DNA of 32,095 nt from UBA6022 sp035704495 (GTDB taxonomy: Bacteria > Patescibacteriota > Saccharimonadia > Saccharimonadales > Saccharimonadaceae). Each line of letters starts with the position of its first letter. Positions within the stretch are counted from its first letter, which is position 1. The stretch covers positions 1 through 32,095 of the forward strand of contig DASSWW010000060.1 in the NCBI GenBank assembly GCA_035704495.1. The letters are read 5' to 3'. The notes under the pieces are model-generated. The model ran no database searches and was not told the DNA's origin. It saw only the letters and a program-made list of their open reading frames with translations. Below, in pieces: positions 28,951 through 32,095 of the stretch. The position numbers and the translations under genes were made by a program.

Positions 28951-30387
28951 ATGACTAAAACATTCTTTTTTTATGACCTAGAAACAAGCGGACTAAGCCC
29001 ACGCGATGATCGAATTATGCAATTTGCCGGTATTCGTACCGATATGGATTTGCAACCAATTGGCGAGCCGTACAACGTCCTGGTAAAACTTAGCGACGAT
29101 ACCTTGCCAAGTCCTGATGCATTGATGGTCACCGGAATCACTCCGCAGCAGACACAAGCCGATGGCTATACCGAGGCTGAGTTTGCAAAATTACTAATGG
29201 ACGAAGTTTTTACACCAGATACTATTACCGTTGGCTTTAATAGTATTCGCTTTGATGACGAGTTTATTCGTCATTTATTTTGGCGAACATTTCATGATCC
29301 GTATGAATGGGCCTGGAAAGACGGCCGTTCTCGCTGGGATTTATTAGACGTGACGCGCATGACGCGTGCGCTGCGTCCCGAAGGTATTGAATGGCCAGTG
29401 GTGGACGGCAAAGCGGTTAACAAATTAGAATTACTATCAAAAATAAATGGTATCGATCATTTTAAAGCACACGACGCGTTAAGTGACGTCGAAGCTCTGA
29501 TTGCTGTGACCGGATTAATCAAAGCCAAACAACCGCAACTGTATGAATATCTGTTAAAACTGCGCGACAAAAACGAAGTGAAAAAGCTGATTAATTTGGA
29601 TAACAAACAGCCGTTTGTGTATGTAAGCGGCCGCTATGATGCTGAGTTTAATAAAGCGACGGTGGCGTTTCCATTGACATCTGGTAAAAATAGCACCGTC
29701 GTCGTCTATGATTTGCGTCACGATCCGACGCCCTTTGTCGGCTTGTCGGTTAGCGAATTAAAAGACAAACTGTACGCTACCTGGGAAGAACGCCAAGCCG
29801 ATGGCTTTATGAAAATACCAGTCAAAGAGTTGCACTACAATAAGTCACCTGCCGTAGCGCCACTAGGTGTACTAGAGCAAGCCGATGGTTGGAAAAAGGT
29901 GCAACTAGATATCGAGACAATTGAAAAACACAAAGCAGCTTTGCTATCAGCGCCGCACTTTGCTGAAAATATTCGCAGCATGTTCGAGCAGCGGCCAGAG
30001 TTTAAAAAAGCAGACGCGCCAGAAGCACAGTTGTACGACGGTTTCGTGCAAGACCGTGACCGCCTACGAATCGAAACAGTCCGCAATGCCGATGCGCGCC
30101 AACTGGCCGACTTTCATCCCGATTTTACCGACGAACGTCTGACGCCACTACTACTCCACTATAAAGCTCGCAACTATCCAAAAAGCCTTAGCCAGGATGA
30201 ATCACACGCTTGGGAAGAATGGCGCGCTCAACGTATCAATGGCCAGTTGCCGCAGTTTATGAAATCATTACACAAAATCGCTGCAACGAACCCAGACGAC
30301 AATAAGCAGTTTATTCTACAAGAAATGCAACTGTGGGCAGAGAGCATTATTCCTAGCGATACGTCAGACCAAGATAGCGACTCGTAG
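28951..30387 (+). CDS. sbcB: Exodeoxyribonuclease I (SbcB-like)
   Basis: 3'-5' single-strand DNA exonuclease of the DnaQ fold, used in recombination and mismatch repair. With the start at 28951 it has 478 residues, close to E. coli ExoI. Exo I motif FYDLETSGLSPRDDRIMQFA with Asp9 and Glu11. Exo II VGFNSIRFDDEFIRHLFWR with Asp102/Asp103. Exo III KAHDALSDVEA with His174 and Asp179. The following SH3-like and helical domains typical of ExoI (KNEVKKLINLDNKQPFVYVS, then LLLHYKARNYP) are present. I excluded ATG 28945 because the -10 box ends at 28942. The gene follows the second RNA unit and is a monocistronic unit; uvrA follows after the lipoprotein gene. ExoI is mainly known from Proteobacteria, so transfer at some point is possible. 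Confidence 0.94.
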   Translation: MTKTFFFYDLETSGLSPRDDRIMQFAGIRTDMDLQPIGEPYNVLVKLSDDTLPSPDALMVTGITPQQTQADGYTEAEFAKLLMDEVFTPDTITVGFNSIRFDDEFIRHLFWRTFHDPYEWAWKDGRSRWDLLDVTRMTRALRPEGIEWPVVDGKAVNKLELLSKINGIDHFKAHDALSDVEALIAVTGLIKAKQPQLYEYLLKLRDKNEVKKLINLDNKQPFVYVSGRYDAEFNKATVAFPLTSGKNSTVVVYDLRHDPTPFVGLSVSELKDKLYATWEERQADGFMKIPVKELHYNKSPAVAPLGVLEQADGWKKVQLDIETIEKHKAALLSAPHFAENIRSMFEQRPEFKKADAPEAQLYDGFVQDRDRLRIETVRNADARQLADFHPDFTDERLTPLLLHYKARNYPKSLSQDESHAWEEWRAQRINGQLPQFMKSLHKIAATNPDDNKQFILQEMQLWAESIIPSDTSDQDSDS

Positions 30388-30393
30388 TGTTGA

Positions 30394-30420
30394 TTGACAT
30401 TACACCATATTTGTTATAAA
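30394..30420 (+). promoter_or_regulatory. Candidate promoter of the lipoprotein gene
   Basis: TTGACA (30394-30399), 15-nt spacer, TGT-extended TATAAA (30415-30420). The spacer is short. It would leave a leader of about 100 nt. Confidence 0.5.
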
Positions 30421-30528
30421 GTGTACATATTAGACTAAAAGTACATGATCTCGCTAAGAAAGCTGAAGGTCAGGTGCCTTTAGTTTTTGCATATTTTTAC
30501 ATTGTACAATCGAAACTGAGGAGCAGTT

Positions 30529-31077
30529 ATGCGTACGTTATTTATTGTGTTTGTTATGTTTGGCACATTACTTACAACTGGTTGTGCGAACGAACCACCT
30601 TCGCAATCTGCACAAAGAACGAGCGAGGAGCCAGTTGCACGCAATGTCGCACCGTCGCATGGTAAGGTGCCGTCAAATCATCCACTCCAGGAACATTTCG
30701 AACGGATTGACAAGTTGGTTAAAATCCGACAATCGTTAGGCGATGCATGCCAAATCAAAAATCCGGAAAAAGTGCCGGTCGTTGATTTTGATTACCCGGC
30801 ATATATTGCCACAAACGGTAAATCGTTCATAGTGGAGGGGGCGTTAACCGCCGGTGGGGGATTGTTGGTTGCTGTCTCGAATGACGCATTTCAAGATTTT
30901 CGCGCGGCTAACGGGCTAAATAATGAAGCGGTAGAAATTTACAAACTATCGCCGACAGTAGCAAGACAACTCATGGATGACACGCTGTGGGTAAAAAATA
31001 AAATAGTGAGCGCCGGTTTTCCGGACGATGAGGATTATTTTGTTACCAGCAGGAAGTGTTTTCCAAAGGTTCAGTAA
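30529..31077 (+). CDS. Putative lipoprotein, unknown function
   Basis: 182 residues starting with a lipoprotein signal peptide: MRT, a hydrophobic stretch, and the lipobox LTTGC with Cys19 as the site of lipidation, so it is expected on the outer face of the membrane. A Ser/Glu/Pro-rich linker (PPSQSAQRTSEEP) leads into a domain of about 120 residues containing DACQIKNPEKVPVVDFDYPA, a Gly-rich turn (EGALTAGGGLLVAVS) and a final CFP. Cys72 and the C-terminal Cys may form a disulfide. No family is recognised. The start is supported by GAGGAG at 30518-30523, 5 nt before the ATG. The 100-nt leader contains another TACAAT (30505-30510) that could be a second -10. It ends with a strong terminator before uvrA. 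Confidence 0.82.
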   Translation: MRTLFIVFVMFGTLLTTGCANEPPSQSAQRTSEEPVARNVAPSHGKVPSNHPLQEHFERIDKLVKIRQSLGDACQIKNPEKVPVVDFDYPAYIATNGKSFIVEGALTAGGGLLVAVSNDAFQDFRAANGLNNEAVEIYKLSPTVARQLMDDTLWVKNKIVSAGFPDDEDYFVTSRKCFPKVQ

Positions 31078-31094
31078 AAAGTGTTAAAAATATG

Positions 31095-31144
31095 CGCCCC
31101 GGTTCTTGATGTCACGAAAGTAGCATGAGGAGCCGGGGCGTTTT
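31095..31144 (+). terminator. Terminator after the lipoprotein gene
   Basis: CGCCCCGG (31095-31102) and CCGGGGCG (31133-31140) form an 8-bp GC stem, continued inward by weaker pairing (TTCTTGATG with CATGAGGAG), followed by TTTT. Confidence 0.85.
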
Positions 31145-31182
31145 CAATTTCTGGGTACTAGAAAAAGTATAGTGAAACATGC

Positions 31183-31188
31183 TATAAT
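31183..31188 (+). promoter_or_regulatory. Extended -10 of uvrA, leaderless spacing
   Basis: TATAAT with a TGC extension, 8 nt before the ATG at 31197. No LexA- or SOS-type box recognised nearby. Confidence 0.65.
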
Positions 31189-31196
31189 TAGTCGTT

Positions 31197-32095
31197 ATGC
31201 CGGAGTTTATACGTGTTACAGGTGCCAGGGAGCACAACCTCAAAAACATCGATGTGGAGATTCCGCGCGATAAATTAGTGGTGATTACTGGACTGTCAGG
31301 GAGTGGTAAATCAAGCCTGGCATTTGATACGATTTATGCCGAAGGTCAACGTCGCTACGTTGAAAGCCTGTCAAGTTACGCCCGACAATTCCTGGGGATT
31401 ATGGACAAACCTGACGTCGATTCAATCGAAGGCCTATCGCCCGCAATTTCTATCGACCAAAAATCAACCAGTCGTAATCCGCGCAGTACTGTAGCAACGG
31501 TTACTGAAATTTATGATTATCTACGTTTATTATTTGCTCGCATTGGTGTGCCACATTGTCCGGTATGTGGCAAAGAAGTATCGCGCCGTACGCCACAGGC
31601 CATTATCGATGAAGTCATGAAAATAAAAAGCGGTACCAAGCTGATGATATTGGCACCAATTGTTAAAAGTAAAAAGGGTGAGTTTGCACATGTTCCCGAA
31701 CAATATCGCCGTTTAGGTTTTGCGCGTGCACGCGTTGACGGCGTAGTGTATTCACTTGATGAATTTCCCGACCTTGCAAAAACGTATAAACACGATATCG
31801 AAATAGTCGTTGATCGTATTGCGATGAGTGATGATATGATTGGACGTGTTACTCAGTCTGTCGAACAGGCACTCGAAATTGCCGAAGGTGTGGTCGAACT
31901 ATTAGATGCCGAAACAAATGAGGTAACGACATTCAGCCAACGCTACGCTTGTATCGATCATCCCAACGAAGATATTCCCGAACTTGAACCGCGCCTATTT
32001 AGCTTTAATGCTCCGCAAGGCGCTTGCCCTGTTTGTACCGGGTTAGGTAGCCGACTAGAAGTCGACCCTGATTTGGTATTCAATCCTAATTTGAC
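31197..32095 (+). CDS. uvrA: Excinuclease ABC subunit A, N-terminal part (runs off window)
   Basis: DNA damage sensor of nucleotide excision repair, a tandem ABC ATPase. The 299 visible codons begin MPEFIRVTGAREHNLKNID and include Walker A GLSGSGKSS with Lys38, YAEGQRRYVESLSSYARQFLG, the LSPAISIDQKSTSRNPRSTV signature, the first zinc module CPVCGKEV, and RLFSFNAPQGACPVC at the start of the second. All are canonical for UvrA. The start is the ATG 8 nt after an extended -10. The C-terminal ABC unit lies outside the window. It is separated from the lipoprotein gene by a terminator, so it has its own transcript. Confidence 0.97.
   Translation, partial: MPEFIRVTGAREHNLKNIDVEIPRDKLVVITGLSGSGKSSLAFDTIYAEGQRRYVESLSSYARQFLGIMDKPDVDSIEGLSPAISIDQKSTSRNPRSTVATVTEIYDYLRLLFARIGVPHCPVCGKEVSRRTPQAIIDEVMKIKSGTKLMILAPIVKSKKGEFAHVPEQYRRLGFARARVDGVVYSLDEFPDLAKTYKHDIEIVVDRIAMSDDMIGRVTQSVEQALEIAEGVVELLDAETNEVTTFSQRYACIDHPNEDIPELEPRLFSFNAPQGACPVCTGLGSRLEVDPDLVFNPNL

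Overview
The window reads as a chromosomal segment of a reduced-genome bacterium, most likely Candidatus Saccharibacteria (TM7, Patescibacteria/CPR). This is inferred from gene content, not from a marker search. Supporting points are an alanyl-tRNA synthetase that stops after its editing domain, exonuclease I next to uvrA, an Rpf-like/MltG/LysM-CHAP set of wall enzymes, baseplate-J-like membrane proteins beside an FtsA-like ATPase, an operon-dense layout, and the standard code with TGA used as stop (unlike Gracilibacteria/SR1). No rRNA, tRNA, CRISPR array or insertion sequence was recognised.

Layout. 1-4258: lower glycolysis (pyruvate kinase C-terminus, pgk, tpiA), then an acidic low-complexity protein with a C-terminal membrane anchor. 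4280-9555: a UvrD/PcrA helicase and an overlapping Nudix hydrolase, then an Rpf-like wall factor, rsmA and a divergent YfiH/PgeF-family protein. 9565-10614 (minus): a five-helix membrane protein. 10794-14073: metG and tatD (abutting), then two unknown small proteins. 14080-16883: a cysteine desulfurase, YdcF-like and mnmA operon with four-base overlaps, which fits sulfur supply for tRNA 2-thiouridine. 16923-20089: a small acidic protein, mini-alaS, and an unknown minus-strand gene overlapping the 3' end of alaS. 20153-24749: an operon of FtsA-like ATPase, baseplate-J-like membrane protein, ruvX and mltG. 24781-26266: a LysM-CHAP wall hydrolase behind a structured leader of about 230 nt. 26291-27617: obgE. 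28937-30387: exonuclease I. 30529-31077: a lipoprotein. 31197-end: uvrA (cut by the window).

The most unusual region is 27629-28893, about 1.3 kb without a conventional gene. It holds two tandem transcription units with the same architecture. Each has a sigma70-type extended -10 promoter, then an identical 24-nt element, then a hairpin of exactly 50 nt. A unit-specific interior follows, then a GC-capped hairpin of exactly 36 nt, a 15-nt perfect reverse complement of the 5' element (a long-range closing stem), and a terminator with the same stem core. Sequences differ between units while pairing is kept, which is what paralogous structured RNAs look like. The interiors carry possible tiny ORFs. 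Unit 2 also encodes a short stretch with the M23 peptidase signature, detached from any complete peptidase gene. I cannot assign either unit to a known RNA family.

A second theme is transcription: many first genes have a -10 hexamer only 6-8 nt (or 11 nt) before the start codon, predicting leaderless or nearly leaderless mRNAs. Genes such as the Rpf-like factor, the small acidic protein, the LysM-CHAP gene and the lipoprotein instead have true leaders with Shine-Dalgarno sequences.
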